This document shows positions 34,870 through 46,843 of a stretch of 64,000 nucleotides of DNA, piece by piece (position 1 is the first letter of the stretch; every line of letters begins with the position of its first letter). The DNA comes from Blasia pusilla (taxonomy: Eukaryota; Marchantiophyta; Marchantiopsida; Blasiales). The stretch is taken from NCBI GenBank assembly GCA_050084515.1, contig CM114271.1, positions 57,412,001 to 57,476,000 of the forward strand, given 5' to 3'. The notes below the pieces were generated by a model. The model searched no databases. It was not told where the DNA came from and saw only the letters and a program-made list of their open reading frames with translations. The translations under genes were made by a program, and so were the position numbers.

Positions 34870-36760
34870 CACTCCTTCACTCATCTTGTTAGGCAATGCA
34901 AACAAATCTATCCACTTTGAGTAGTGCTTGACTATCACCAACACATATTTTTTGTGGCGCTCCGTTAATGGTAAAGGTCTTACAAAATCCAAACTCCATT
35001 AATAACCTCAACTTATGATCTGTAGTGGATGCAATTGTATCTCTGCCTACAAGACTCACGAAACATGTGTCCCTTCCAAACTCCCTATTCTCCCTCCCAA
35101 ACTCACAAAACATGTATCCCTTAAGCTTCCTACTAGAACCTTTGGGCTCATTCTAGGATCCTATCTCGCTCTTTGGCACCTATTGTGCCTACTTTCTAAT
35201 GGGCAAGTAATCCAATACTACCTTGTCCTCATGGATATTGGGATCTAGGGCCTCTCCATCCAACCTTGGCATCAAAGTCAATGTTGTATGGTTGTCCAAA
35301 GGCAACAAAACCAAATAGGTAGATGTATACCATCCGGGCACAATCTCCTTATGACTCTCACCATGCCAATGAGCTCCAATTGCATCTCACTGATTTCGAC
35401 ATGGGTTCCGAATAAAACTATCCATATCTCAATTGGTTGAGCTTCCCAAGTAGATATATTACTTGGGAATCACACTTCTGCAATAACAAATCTCTCATGA
35501 AAAGCTTCTTTGTAAGCTTCTTGTACTCCATCAACCATTTCCATGGTTGATGATTAGTGAGGACAGTGAAGGGATATCAAACAAATAACACTTGAAATGT
35601 GCAATAACCCAAACTACAACCTAGAACTTTCCCTCATATGAACTATATTTTTCCTCTCTAGCATTATTTGAGCAGCTAGGATAAGATTTTACAAGTACTT
35701 TAACCTCATCATCATATTGGATGAGCACCGCCCTAAGATCCAACATACTCCAATTAGCTTGTAGTTGGAAATGCCACCCCTTCACAGATCACCTTAAGAT
35801 ATTAGTAGACGTCAATCTATCCTTAAGCTTTTGAAAAGATTTCTCCTATTTATCCATGCTCTGCCACTTATGTTCCAACTTTGCTAATAAGGTTATTGGC
35901 TTCGTAATTATACTGAATCCCTTGATATATCATCAATAGAAGTTTTCCAATCCCATGAATGCATGAACTTGACTTACATTTATAGAACAAAGGATGTATA
36001 ATGTAGCCTGTACCCTGGTTTTTTGAACACCAAGACCAACTCAATATATTGAATGATCCAAGCACTTAATTTGGTCAAAGAAGAACTTACACTTACTCAA
36101 ATGTAGCTTCAACCCCTTTAATTGCAATTATTTTAATATCTCCCCAAGGCGATGCTCATGCTCCTCAATCGTGGTATTGAAGACTATGATATCATCCATG
36201 TAACATCTAGATGGATGATATCATGGATAGTCCAACAAATCTAGACCAGCCAAGATCCTATCCATGATCCACTAAAACTGAATTGGGGCGTTATTTAATT
36301 CAAATGGTAGGAAGCACCACTAGTACAAAGAATCCTTATCGTGAGGATCAATGCCCTAAAATTCCATCTTCTACTAATCCTCCACTCTAATAGGTAGCTA
36401 ATGGTATCCAAATCGGAGATATAATGAACTAAAAACCCTTACATGTCCAAAAGCATTAAAAATCTCCTTATGGATGGGCATGGCACATATATTGGTTGTT
36501 TTCCGATTGATAGGCCAACAATCTGTGCCCATCCATCTATCCATCCAACTCCAATGCATATCCTTCTTGGTGGGTGTGACTATGGCAAAAGGATATTCTC
36601 CATGTGACTTCTAAACTACCCTTGCCTCAATTAAGTCGTGGCTCCTACTCAGAATCAAAGCCCTCTCCAATGTCTGTGAGTCATTGTTCTTGTAGGATCA
36701 TTGAAAGATTGGCATGTTGGTGGATAATTTGATTTGGATCCCTAAACCCTTTAGTGTACC
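34870..36760 (-). pseudogene. Decayed Ty3/gypsy pol fragment (RT, RNase H, integrase)
   Basis: Read leftward, the RT core comes first: the first RT blocks at about 36500-36650 (EYPFAIVTPTKKDMHW), RxPINRKT, MPIHKEIFNAF, then the catalytic YMDD at 36191-36202 followed by IIVFN. The thumb lies at about 36070-35930 (GLGVQKT, FMGLENFY, KGFSIITKPITLL). RNase H lies at 35900-35400, and an integrase start at 34890-35010 matches the sequence at 57885-58020. Nucleotide similarity to the big element at 57-59 kb is visible along its length, so it is a relative of the same lineage. It is full of stops and lacks gag and most of integrase. I found no methyltransferase here. Confidence 0.75.
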
Positions 36761-37201
36761 AAAATGCGAAGCAACTCATGTGGTTCCTTCGGAACTAATG
36801 TATCCGGCGTTGCTCTCCTCCTATTCAACTTGGATCATGATAGTAGGACTTTTCGAGGCGTGGTTTGGTTGATGTTCTCAACCTTCCTTAGTACCACTGG
36901 TAATGGGATATTGTCCTATAGCTAACTTCAATATCTATGCTCTTACCACTTTTCGTCCATCAACATCCTGCTCGGCAACAGGTATCATGGTGGCGATATC
37001 CAAGTGTACCTATATTACATCCTACAAATCCAAGGATGTCTCTTGTGATCACCTCTAACTTCTGGGTCTTTCGTCTCGTCCACACGTTAATAATCAGTTA
37101 TTGAGGTTTGGTCTGACTTGTCCTAATCAAGAATATATGATGGATATATATGTGACTATTGAAATGCAACTTTGGTGTCAAAGATGCCATGACTATGCAT
37201 A

Positions 37202-37815
37202 ATGTTAATAAATGGTCATGGCGTATGGAGAAAAATTATCTTACCTTCTTTCGTAGGAGGACGCCATCACATGCATCAGTTGTATCATGATGCTATGGCC
37301 ACCGTAAGACATTTTGGGAAGCCTGACTACTTTTTGATGATGACCTGCAATCCCAGGTGGACAAAGATTGCTTGTATTCTACTTCTTGGGTAAATAACGG
37401 TCGATTGTCTTGATTTGCTTATACATATTTTCCAACAAAAGAAGATGTTTTTTAGACTTATATTGAATAAGCATATTTTGGGTTGTGTGGTAGGATGTAT
37501 TCATATAGTCAAGTTCCAAAAAAAAAGGTCTACCAGATGTGAATATCTTGATTAATGTTGGATCATAGGATAAGCCGAGAAAAACCTCTCGTTTTGATGA
37601 TATTATATGTGCTAATATACATTCCAAATCCCATTCCTCATCCTAGGCTTTATTCTACTATGAGAAATTGCATGATTTATGGCCCATATGAAGGAGCACA
37701 TCAAAATGCAACTTGTAAAGACAAATCAATAAAAATCTATTCAAAAGGCTACCCAATGCCTTTTGCATCAATGACAATGGAGAATGAGGAAGGATATTCC
37801 ATTTATAAGAAGTAA
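37202..37815 (+). pseudogene. Helitron Rep domain fragments
   Basis: The frame at 37202-37393 contains FVGGRHHMHQLYHDAMA and FGKPDYFLMMTCNPRW, matching the Rep/HUH nickase segment of Helitrons (MHQLYQDAMAIVRxxGKPDLFxTxTCNP). The frame at 37555-37815 has MRNCMIYGPYEGAHQNATC and KGYPMPFASMT...GYSIYKK, which matches the following conserved block (MxHGPCG...C...KGYPKxF). The HUH and Tyr catalytic residues cannot all be placed because frames are broken between these pieces. Confidence 0.7.
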
Positions 37816-38205
37816 TTTCTAGGTTCTATGTTTTATTTTAAAAATATTCTCTTATTATTTTGCTAAATATTATCTCCAACTACCAACACGATTGTATTTA
37901 TGATTATAAAATTGTGATAATGGCATAATTATTAATAAATCAAATAATGACTTTAACAATCGTGGGGTAATTTCATATAATCCAATGCTATTTACTTTAT
38001 TTGATTTTCATATCAATTTGTAAATAAGAAATATGAATATTTTGGAGATGAAGTACTTTTTTTAAGTATGTATACAAGGGATCTGATGCAATATCATATA
38101 CCTTGACAAAGAGGACATCAATCAAGGATACTATTAACGAGACATCATAATACCTTAATGCAAGCTGCTTGGATCTTTTTGTGAACGTCTTTCTATCTTT
38201 TACCG

Positions 38206-38900
38206 ATGATACAATGTTGGACTATAAAAATATCTATATTTTCTTATATGAATTGCGTTTCTTCTTTAGAAGCATGTTTCTTCAAGTTTAGAAAATGTGC
38301 AGAGAAACCAAGTTTTGTGAGATTGATTGTCCATCTTCCAAATAGCCAAATGGTATATTTTCAAAAGCAAGATTCTTTGGTTAACATTTTTGAGCAAACT
38401 AAGAAGACCACTCTCACTCAAGGGTTTGCAATGAATGTTTTTGATTCTACAACTTGACAACATCTTTATTTGGAGTTTGCTTCTCACTACTCTTCAAATA
38501 AGAAGCAATGCCATTGACGTAAACGTGCACGGAAACCATATGTACACCCTATTGGATGTTTGTATTTGACAAACCCAAGTAAAATGTCTATTCTATGTTA
38601 AGATTAATTATTTGAGGAAATAATTAAGTAAATATTGAAAAAAATCCTCACTTTTTTCATATACTAATCCTTGGTGAAGGGGAGCCTTCTTGGTTACAAT
38701 TACTTCTCTATCATGTGAGAGGAGCTCAATCATATCAAGATTTGAGAGCTATTGATGGTCCACTTTATCCTACCTTCAAAGAAACAACCATTCATATAGG
38801 ACTTTTGGATGATAATAGAAAGATATTTTCTTGCTTTGAAGAGGAGGTTGTCATTTGAAGGGGTTATTCATTATGTCTAATCTTTGCAGTGATTCTTCTA
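38206..38900 (+). pseudogene. Helitron central-region fragments
   Basis: KPSFVRLIVHLPNSQMVYF followed by KTTLTQGFAMN (to 38457) corresponds to the RL-VHLPN-Q-VYF...TLT block between Rep and helicase. A little further on (38700-38870), HVRGAQSYQDLRAIDG, YPTFKETTIHIGLLDD and NRKIFSCFEE match the conserved 'RGAxSFEDLR...CPTFKEAC...GLLDDD' block of Helitron proteins. Stops and frameshifts separate them. Confidence 0.65.
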
Positions 38901-39504
38901 TATGTATCACACACCTTCTCTCCCAACTATGGTAAAGGAATATGTCTTAGTTCAATTAACACAAGACCTTTTGCATCAAAGATATGTGGTAATATGTATG
39001 CCTTTTATTGAGTTATTTCATTTTATTAAAAAAAGTTATGTACCTAATTTATGTTCAAACTTCTAGATATGTTGTTTTTAATAGAGAATTGGAATTTTGA
39101 ACCTGACATTCTATATAAAGACAATCAATCTTGGGTTATTAGAGGTTCATAACCATCTTCAAGTTCATGGTAAAAGTATGGCGGATTTCCTTAACGTGTC
39201 TGAACCAATTTTTCAAGCTCGTGATTCATTTGTTTTTTGTCTAGAGGAAGAAGAGTTCTTATGATCGTAATATGCTACGTGAACATATGAGAGTAGGGGA
39301 GACATCATTAAACAATGCCCAACAAGCTATTTGGGATGTAATCCATAATGTTTTTGAAAATTTTTTTCAGGGATGCGCCATCTCTTGTAAGTGAATATTA
39401 CATATAATATATTATTGCATAAATTTCTCGCTAAAGTTTATTACCATTAAATTACTTGTTGGCAGCAATAAGTATGGGTTTCATAGGCAAAAATATTATT
39501 TATC

Positions 39505-39942
39505 GATGGTCCGGATGGAATGGGAAAAACCTTTTCTTACAACCTTCTTCTTGCAATAGTATGGATCAAGGGTGATAAAGCTCTTGCAATTGCATCTTTG
39601 GCGATTGTTGTTTTACAATTGGATGGTGTTCGTATTGCTCATTCTCAATTCAAGATCATTATCCAAGTTTTGAAAGCTCGAGTTGCAAGTCTAGATTTAA
39701 TAAGTTTTACTCTTTTACTCTATGCTTTATATCATGTTATTCTTACTTTTTTTAGTTTTATCATACATCAATATTCCTCACATATTCTTTGTTGTATATT
39801 TTCTAGCTTATCGGTCAATAGCCATATAGCATGCTTTCTACAAAAGGCAAAGTTGATTATGTGGGATGAAGCTTCTATAGCCCATCGTCGTACATTTAAT
39901 TTGAGGCCATCTATTGTACATTTTGAGATTTTATGGGTTTGA
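39505..39942 (+). pseudogene. PIF1-like helicase, Walker A and B
   Basis: FIDGPDGMGKTFSYNLLLA supplies a Walker A (P-loop) of the PIF1/Helitron type (usual form DGPGGTGKTF). About 110 codons later KAKLIMWDEASIAHRRTFN gives Walker B (WDEA) with its usual downstream His. Between them lies ALAIASLAIVVLQLDG, equivalent to the motif that follows P-loops in these helicases, and HSQFKII. The frame stays open for 140 residues but shows unusual aromatic-rich text in the middle, so an insertion or decay is likely. Confidence 0.75.
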
Positions 39943-40743
39943 TGGATCCTCAACAACAAGACTTTCCTTTTGGGGGGAGATAGCTTTATTTCATGGTGAA
40001 TTTTTACGACTTCTTCTAATTGTTTGTCATAAAGATCGTCCCATGGCTGTATGTATAACACTTTGGAGATCTCTTATTTGGTCTTATGCGAGATTATTGA
40101 AAATCACTACCAACATGAGAGTGAATACTTTACAAGTTAGAAAATAAGAAACCTTATATTTATCTTTTCTTCTTATTATCCGTATTGATATAATAAGAAA
40201 GAATAGGAACTAATTCCTTTATGTTAGAAGCACAACAAAAGCAAGAAGAATTTGCAAAGTAGTTATTAGAGGTTGGAGAGGGTCGTAAAACATCACATTT
40301 GGACCTCAAGAAGATTTTATATAAGTTTTGGATGCGATAATTATTAAGACCACAAGAATCAATAACCTTATTGACATTTTTTATGGACACGATGTTGATA
40401 AGTGGAATGACATTGATTTCTTGAGAGATAATCTTCATGTTCTTAAATATCATGAATATCTTTTCATTCTCAATATTACCATATTATTCCCTATCATCCC
40501 TCTTGTCATTAATGATTTTTTTTTTTGGAGAAGCATACTTTCTTAAGTGTTGCTTCCATTTAAGCTTATGAGCTGAGGCTTTTCCATCCAACTGAATTTT
40601 TTAGCACATTTTTGTTATCTAGGTTGCCACCTCATGTTTGACTTTGAAGGTTGGAACTCCAATCATGCTATTACCGAACATAAATGAAACAAAGGAATAA
40701 GCCAAGGCGACTCATTTGGTGATTTGGTGATTGTTGGTTTTAG

Positions 40744-41085
40744 TTGACATCTTCTAGATGCAATAAGCATCACAAGAAAAAATGTTGGACCTTGAGTGTT
40801 CATTCCATGCATCCCATTATTGCATCTGATTATGGTTTACCTTTTGATTTGCGACGATTTCAATTTCCTATCCATCTTCCTGTTGCAATAACGATTAATA
40901 AATTTCAAGGTAAAACATTAGAGAGAGTTAGCATCTACTTTCCAAAGCATGTATTTTCTCGTGGGCAATTCTATGTTGCCTTATCTAGGGTAGGTGCAAT
41001 AAATTCCATTCATGTAATGATCGATAGTGAACATCTTACAAAGAAATTGGATGTTTATGATGGGAATATTGTATATCATGAATGT
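40744..41085 (+). pseudogene. PIF1-like helicase C-terminus
   Basis: RRFQFPIHLPVAITINKFQGKTLERV...YFPKHVFSRGQFYVALSRVG...IHVMID matches helicase motifs V and VI of Helitron PIF1-like enzymes (usual form AITINKAQGQT...GQLYVALSRV). The frame is cut at 41083 by an LTR insertion, so the reported open frame to 41169 reads into the LTR. Confidence 0.8.
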
Positions 41086-41352
41086 CACGTCCGTGAGGAT
41101 AGATCGAGGAGATCTAGTGGAGGACAGCCTTATAAGGTCGAGAATGAGCTGAGGCCACGGGTAACTTGAGAGAGCAGATTTCCCCTTCGTTTCGTATCAT
41201 TTGGAGTCATGTAGACAAACTTACTATTTCAGATAAGTTTCCATTTTGAGTAATTTAAAAGTTGACTATTCATTTTGGGAAGTGGCCCATTGGCCACTTC
41301 TCACTTTGGTGACACCGATGTATGTTATGTATGGATGTGTATGTGCACGACA
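41083..41352 (+). mobile_element. Solo (shortened) LTR nested in the Helitron
   Basis: It starts TGTCACGTCC and ends GTGCACGACA. It matches, in reverse orientation, the LTR at 56022-56645: shared blocks include AGGATAGATCG, AGATCTAGT, GTGGAGGACAG, TTTCCCCTT-GTTTCG and ATTTGGAG. It is about 270 bp against 624 bp, so part is deleted. The flanks TGAA (left) and TAAA (right) may be a 4-bp target duplication with one change. The Helitron reading resumes with GTACTGAATTAAAAT, which matches the homologous site at about 45117-45140. Confidence 0.75.
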
Positions 41353-44300
41353 TAAAGTACTGAATTAAAATAAATAGAGGGATTGATAATTGTGGAAATT
41401 TTCAATTGTATGACGTTTGAACATTTGTAATGTTTTATTGATTGAAAAGATATTGTGATCATACGTATGCTAAACTTAGATGCATGTGCACTGCAGAAAT
41501 TCTTACTGGTACCTTTCATAACATGATTCCTTCATGTAACATTGATTCAAGCGGCCATGTAAGAAGCATAACCAATGGCAATACAAAGAAAATTCCAATT
41601 GCTAGGCAAAGGAAAGTGTGGGCCGGAAATACCAAAGATAACCCGAAATATAAAATCCGGCCCCGGCCACTTCCGTGGCTTTTTGTGTCCATTTTGATTA
41701 TGATCTAACATTAGGACATCTCAAATAGCGGACATAAATTTTTTGATGCCTTTGGAATTGCCATAAAATATATACATTTATTGATGTCGGAGGAAGTTCA
41801 ATATTAATAGATTTCATAGTTTTGAGTATGTGTGAGTTAAATAGACTAAAATTGGACTTGGCACCCTAAGAGATGTCCATCCACTTCTTGCGGCCATCAA
41901 ATTTGACCATATAGGAAGATAGGGATTTGGACGTCCAACGCTACGGTTTGAGACACCGTATCTATACTATAATGTGAGGAGGGGGGGGGTTACTTCTTTT
42001 GGTAACTCCCCGTTCCCAAAGAAGTGAAGCTCCTCCACAAGTGGTCGTCTGAAATATCCTCTTGTGAGAAAAAGTTAAAAAGATTTGCCTCAGATTTTAT
42101 TCAGACGGCCTTATTTTTAACCGAGCAGGGGGGTTACTCAAAAGGGAAAAAAGAAAGTGGATCTTACGAGGGTGTTGGATTTTTCTTTTCACAGTCTTTT
42201 TTTCAACTTCTGTATTCGATCTCGGCATATTTCTATCAGATCTCGCATTATGCTCTAATCGTGCCTTGTTTGGCATTTGTTTGAGACATCTGGCACATAA
42301 ATATTGGAGGCTCTGGACAAACATAGTAAGGACCTGTTACGTGGAGACACTTGTTGACGTTTGGAATTTTTGAATGGAGTTAAATATTTGCTAATTCCCT
42401 CTCTCCTCCAAAGAGGCGCGCCAAGTAGGAAGGAGCAGGGAGAAGATCCAAGCAAGAAGCGGGGAGGTGGAGGATGATTTGCACCCTGTCAAATTTCCCT
42501 CAATCTGGAGCACGTCTGCCTCAACTCTGCAGCCCGTCTGCTGCAAATTTGCAGCACGTCCACTTCAGGCATTAATCACAATATTGATCGCGGTAAGAAG
42601 GATTCCGGTCCCCCTCTCTTTTTCTGCATTTATGGATAATTCTGGGGTAAACTTTCGTGAGAATCCTTCACATCACTGTGCTGCCAATGCTAAAGCTGTG
42701 CACTTGGGCCACGACAAGAAGAGAGTGAACTCTGTCTGAGTAGCAAAACTCGGTGCAGACAATCGAGTGACCTTTTGCTTTCCATCCTTTTCATTAACCT
42801 CATTGACCTCCTTTCTTGTGAAAATGGGCTCGCTCGTGACATCATCCATTGATGATGATGGGGTTGTGAATCATCGAAGGGTCAGTCCCCTGGTCCCTCC
42901 TGAATGAGCAGGATCAATAAAGCGCTTGAGAATGGGGCGCAAACGTGACGAAACCCGGTAGTGTATACGGACGATCATGATGCGCCAGCCAGAGAAATTT
43001 GCTTGGCCCAATCCCATGGCCGAAGTGAAGGGACTGTCAAAGAAGACTGATCATGATGTGCTAGCTACCCTGATAGAGTTGTAATGCGCAATCAGATTCC
43101 ACTAACATCATCACTTGATTCAGTCATATTAATTAACAAATCCAGACAACATGGATTGGTGGTTTCAACCTGTGATGTCGACGATGAGACTGTCAGATCA
43201 ATTTCAATGGCATGCACACACGGGCTGCAATTGCCAAGTGCTGGGAAGATCCAAAGATCGAATAGTAGTGTTGTGAACAATGACAGTATCGCGGGACGTG
43301 GGAAAATGTGGGAAGCTCTTCAGATTAGATGATGTTTGTGCGCTGTGTATAGGTGATAGATATGTTGTAGCAATTCTTTTCCTCGCCAGGTTTCCTGTAC
43401 TTGCGGAAGTGCGGGAAACCAACAGCTCATAAGAACGAAAGTTTTTGGTGTTGCTGGAGATCAGTTCCTCCTGGATCTTGAATTATTAAGATTCACGTTT
43501 TTGAGAGAGCGAGAAATGTCATGTCATGGATCTTGCTTTCATGATCAGACATCTTCGCTCGCACGTACCAACTCCCACTGATCCGATTTCCGAAAGCGCC
43601 GCTCCTGGCTTTGCTTTCTTGCTGCAGGTCGCCCACTACCGACTAAGCTCGTCGTTGGATTTGTTCTCGGCTTAGTAAGCTAGAGCTTCAATCGATTGAT
43701 CCTGTCATGGATTGGTTGTGGTCGGTCGGTGCTAACGGCACCTCTGGTTGACGTGAAGCAGCCAGAGAGGAGCTCGTGTACATGCGAGCCTGCCGACAAC
43801 GATAGAAGAGAAAGAGAGAAGTGGGGCGAACCCAAAGTAGGAAGCAACCCAAAGCGCACGAGCTCGCGCGCTAAAGTCGATTTAGTGGGATCTGATCGGA
43901 TGGGTTCGTGCGTGCATCGAGCCCGCTCGCTCGATCCCCTGGCGTATGTCCATCCGTCCTCATCGACGAAAGAAATCAAGCGCGACACGACGACGAAATA
44001 ATACCACTAGCGGACGAGAGGAGCAATGATCTCGAGCTCTAGCAGGAGACAAATTATCATCAATGGCTCCGGTGAGCGCTTGCAATGTTGGTCTGATCGC
44101 GTTCACTACTGGGAGCAAAAAGTAAACCGTCCCTGCCAAAGGTCGAAGCTCCTCCTCCTCGCTCCCCACCTCCCCGCCGCCGCCGCTTTAGATCTATCCG
44201 GTCAACGCCTCCGACGCGTGGGTACAAAGTCGTGAACTCTGCGTGCCAGGTTTCAATGCCCAGTCGACTCCCACTGATGCCCCTGTGCCGTTTACCAACC

Positions 44301-44931
44301 ATCAGTGCAGTAGGAAGGGCGTCTCTCTCTAACTGTTAGGCGCCGCGCTCACTTCGCTTACAACAACGATAACTCGGGCGTGCGTCCTTGTCACTTATTC
44401 GGGTTTCTCTTGGTGCACTTTGAGGGCCGACGTAACATAAACATAGATTATTCTCCACTGATCAACAACCTCTCCCTTAGGTGGTGCTAAGGGACATGAG
44501 ACGTCCTTAACAAATTGCGCCATCGCTATTCCCTATCCATCATCTACTGGTGTTCCCCTCCCGCATCCACGTCATCGTAGTCGCCGTTGGCTCCTCCGGC
44601 CCTGAATCATTACTATGCGGATGACTACTCCATGCCAAGCGGCTGGAATGACCTACGCCATCCCAGCCGTGTTAGTTTTTTCCGTGCCCAGATCTTGTTC
44701 TCTTACAAATATCATAGCCTTTTTTTTAGGTGAGCTTTATGAAATTATAGTTACGATTTTCTTACTTGAAATATCTAATTTATACTGATGATTTAATGTG
44801 CTCTTGTTAAATTTGCAGTGTCGGATTGAGCCTAACTTATGCCATGTCAACTCTCTCATTGAGCTACAAGAGGCCGTTAATTGTTAAAGAAATTGTAATA
44901 ATTACGAGTCCTGAATATGTGGTAGAGAGAG

Positions 44932-45129
44932 ATGAGCATAGATTTTCATTATCTCGCTCACAACGAAAACGAATCCAGTAATCCAGTATTTTCTCATGGG
45001 CAATTGTATGTTGCCTTGTCAAGGGTAGGCTGGAGGAATTCTATTCATATTATGATAGATAATGAAAAGGCTATTAACAAAATAGGTATTTACACTGGGA
45101 ATGTTGTATATAATGAAGTGCTAAATTAA
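44932..45129 (+). pseudogene. Helitron helicase C-terminal remnant
   Basis: The segment NPVFSHGQLYVALSRVGWRN...IHIMIDNEKAINKIG...GNVVYNEVLN is the final part of the PIF1-like helicase (motif VI region), close to the sequence at 40970-41085. The catalytic parts upstream are missing. It reaches the natural protein end, because the 3' terminus of the element follows about 150 bp downstream. Confidence 0.75.
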
Positions 45130-45230
45130 AATTAAAATAACATTACATGTGTCAAGTGTTATATTGGTATGCTTTTTAGACTTTGTGATACTTCATCCAT
45201 TGAAAAAAAATTGATATGATTAATTTTGTA

Positions 45231-45276
45231 TGTGCTAAATTTTGATGCCGGTGCATCGCACGGCCGTTCTTACTAG
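45231..45276 (+). repeat. Helitron 3' terminus (internal copy)
   Basis: TGTGCTAAATTTTGATGCCG, then GTGCATCGCACGG hairpin sequence and TTCTTACTAG. It is directly followed by AGTGAGAATGCTCGTGCAACGG, which resembles the reverse complement of the same terminus. Confidence 0.7.
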
Positions 45277-45628
45277 AGTGAGAATGCTCGTGCAACGGTA
45301 AAAGTCTACGCTTCCAGCCAACTGATGCCAATGAATCACGAAGTGTTGGGAGGTAGTTCTAGATGAAAGGTGCTCATTGTTTGAATACTTACAAGGTTTC
45401 CAATACTACGTTGCAAGAACAACTCAACTTTCACCTTCCAGTGTGCTGCATGCTGTTCGGGATACCACCTAGACAACTCAATTCAGTACAAAAAAGTTGT
45501 TTCTATCATTCTGTTTCATTATCTCTAATGGGCAGAGACCTAATTAAAGGTTCTCCCTCGACGTGTGTAAACCTCCCACTCCTCGATGAAAGGAGAAAAA
45601 CCCCAAACTGAGTAACGAGGGAGTTTTA

Positions 45629-45674
45629 TGTGCTAAAAATTGACGGCGGTGCATCGCACGGGCATTCTCACTAG
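45629..45674 (+). repeat. Helitron 3' terminus
   Basis: TGTGCTAAAAATTGACGGCG, GTGCATCGCACGGG and CATTCTCACTAG, then T. It is closely similar to the terminus at 45231-45276 and to the degraded one at 41465-41509. Confidence 0.75.
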
Positions 45675-46843
45675 TTAGAATAATATTATACGACAATTAT
45701 GGCACCAGTAATTCCAACGCAGCTAAAACGAGAGGGATTTTGCGGCAGGCTCGAGATGTGGGAGAGGTGTGCGCTAGAAACCCACTTAGTAGTAGTGATA
45801 ATTCACTAGGATAGGATTTGCTGATATTATCTTTGCTGTTATGAATTTAGTCTACAGGAATGCAGGTTGTGGCCTTCGTACACTTGACATATTCATGAAG
45901 GTTCCGTCATTTTTACATCTCCCAAGTTTCGGAGGACGGATATTGCGTAGCGCGGGCGGCCGATTTCTAACTTCGCGTATTGGACCGAATGAAAAATGGT
46001 ATCCAACAAAGATCTTGATGCCCAATAGTAGAGGCGATGGCCACTCCCGTGGCTCGCTGCATAAGGAAGGACCCGCAATCCGCCGCTGGAGACGCAGTCG
46101 ACCACGACGCGCGCAAACCTAAGCAACAGGAAAGCCCCGGCCCCCGGGATCCTCAGACTTACTCCAGGTTCTGCTAGGGCGTGTCAACCGGTGTCCCGTG
46201 GACAGTCCCACTGGACGCCATTTGTTTCCAAAACGAGGGTAATGGGTACATCGCCAAACACCCGTGGAATGCCCCACGTCCAAAGACCGGGCAAAAATCC
46301 CACGGGACGCGCGTGACACGCCCTATTTTGCACTATTCTTAGACCCTCCAATGGGGATCAGCTTACGTAGGACCTGGTAAGTATTACACGCCACTCCTTG
46401 GCGAGGCCATGTGAGCTTACACTGCGCGTGCTATCGTCCGAGCTCCGAAGTAGCGCCTAAATCCGCTGCCATTCTTGACGTATACGGTATGAGATATCGC
46501 CGGTGAGTCGAACATACATTCCTTACTGGTGAGCCCTGTGAGGCCGTGAGCGGCGTGGCTGTCACGTACGTCGACAGCGCCATCGTGAAATAAGCGCGGG
46601 ACCCTTCAGTTGCCAGCCGCCAAGTGGCCGCGGCAGTAACACCGCGGACGGTGACTGCAAACGGGAAAATTACAGCTTATTTTTCCCCGTAGTTGGCGAA
46701 ACAGGCGAAATTACTTAGCCCGCCAAACTCACACGTCCAAGAGAGCGTCCGATTGGATTCGGGCCACCCTTGAGATCCGCGTGTTACGGCACATCTGAGA
46801 ACGGTCTGAAGGTCACTAAGAGGTTTTACCTAGCTACATAAAG

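Larger units (their letters stand above)
37080..41509 (+). mobile_element. Decayed autonomous Helitron
   Basis: Successive blocks match the RepHel protein of rolling-circle Helitron transposons: a Rep section at 37080-37820, a linker at 38200-38850, and a PIF1-like helicase at 39500-41085. The 3' end is probably the degraded terminus GTATGCTAAACTTAGATGC...TTCTTACTGG (41465-41509), which aligns with better preserved ends at 45231-45276 and 45629-45674. Many stops and frameshifts break the gene. An LTR sits inside it at 41083-41352. A clear 5' end was not found, and the element borders the gypsy fragment on its left. Confidence 0.75.
41961..45674 (+). mobile_element. Second Helitron-like unit
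   Basis: It begins TCTATACTATAATGTGAGG, a typical plant Helitron 5' start (TCTATACTA), preceded by A. It ends ...GGTGCATCGCACGGGCATTCTCACTAG at 45674, followed by T, consistent with insertion between A and T and a short hairpin before CTAG. The interior holds a GC-rich section (about 43550-44320), non-coding sequence and a helicase tail at 44932-45129. A second, internal 3' terminus lies at 45231-45276. Whether this is one element or two abutting ones is uncertain. Confidence 0.5.

Noticed and set aside
36186-36224. Inverted repeat ATGATATCATCCAT...ATGGATGATATCAT
   Set aside because: It overlaps the YMDD coding region of the decayed RT, so the sequence is explained by that gene plus a local duplication of a few bases. 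I do not treat it as a regulatory palindrome.
43680-44302. Possible genes in the GC-rich section
   Set aside because: Frames overlap on both strands, with no domains and no splice-bounded exon. I report only the composition.
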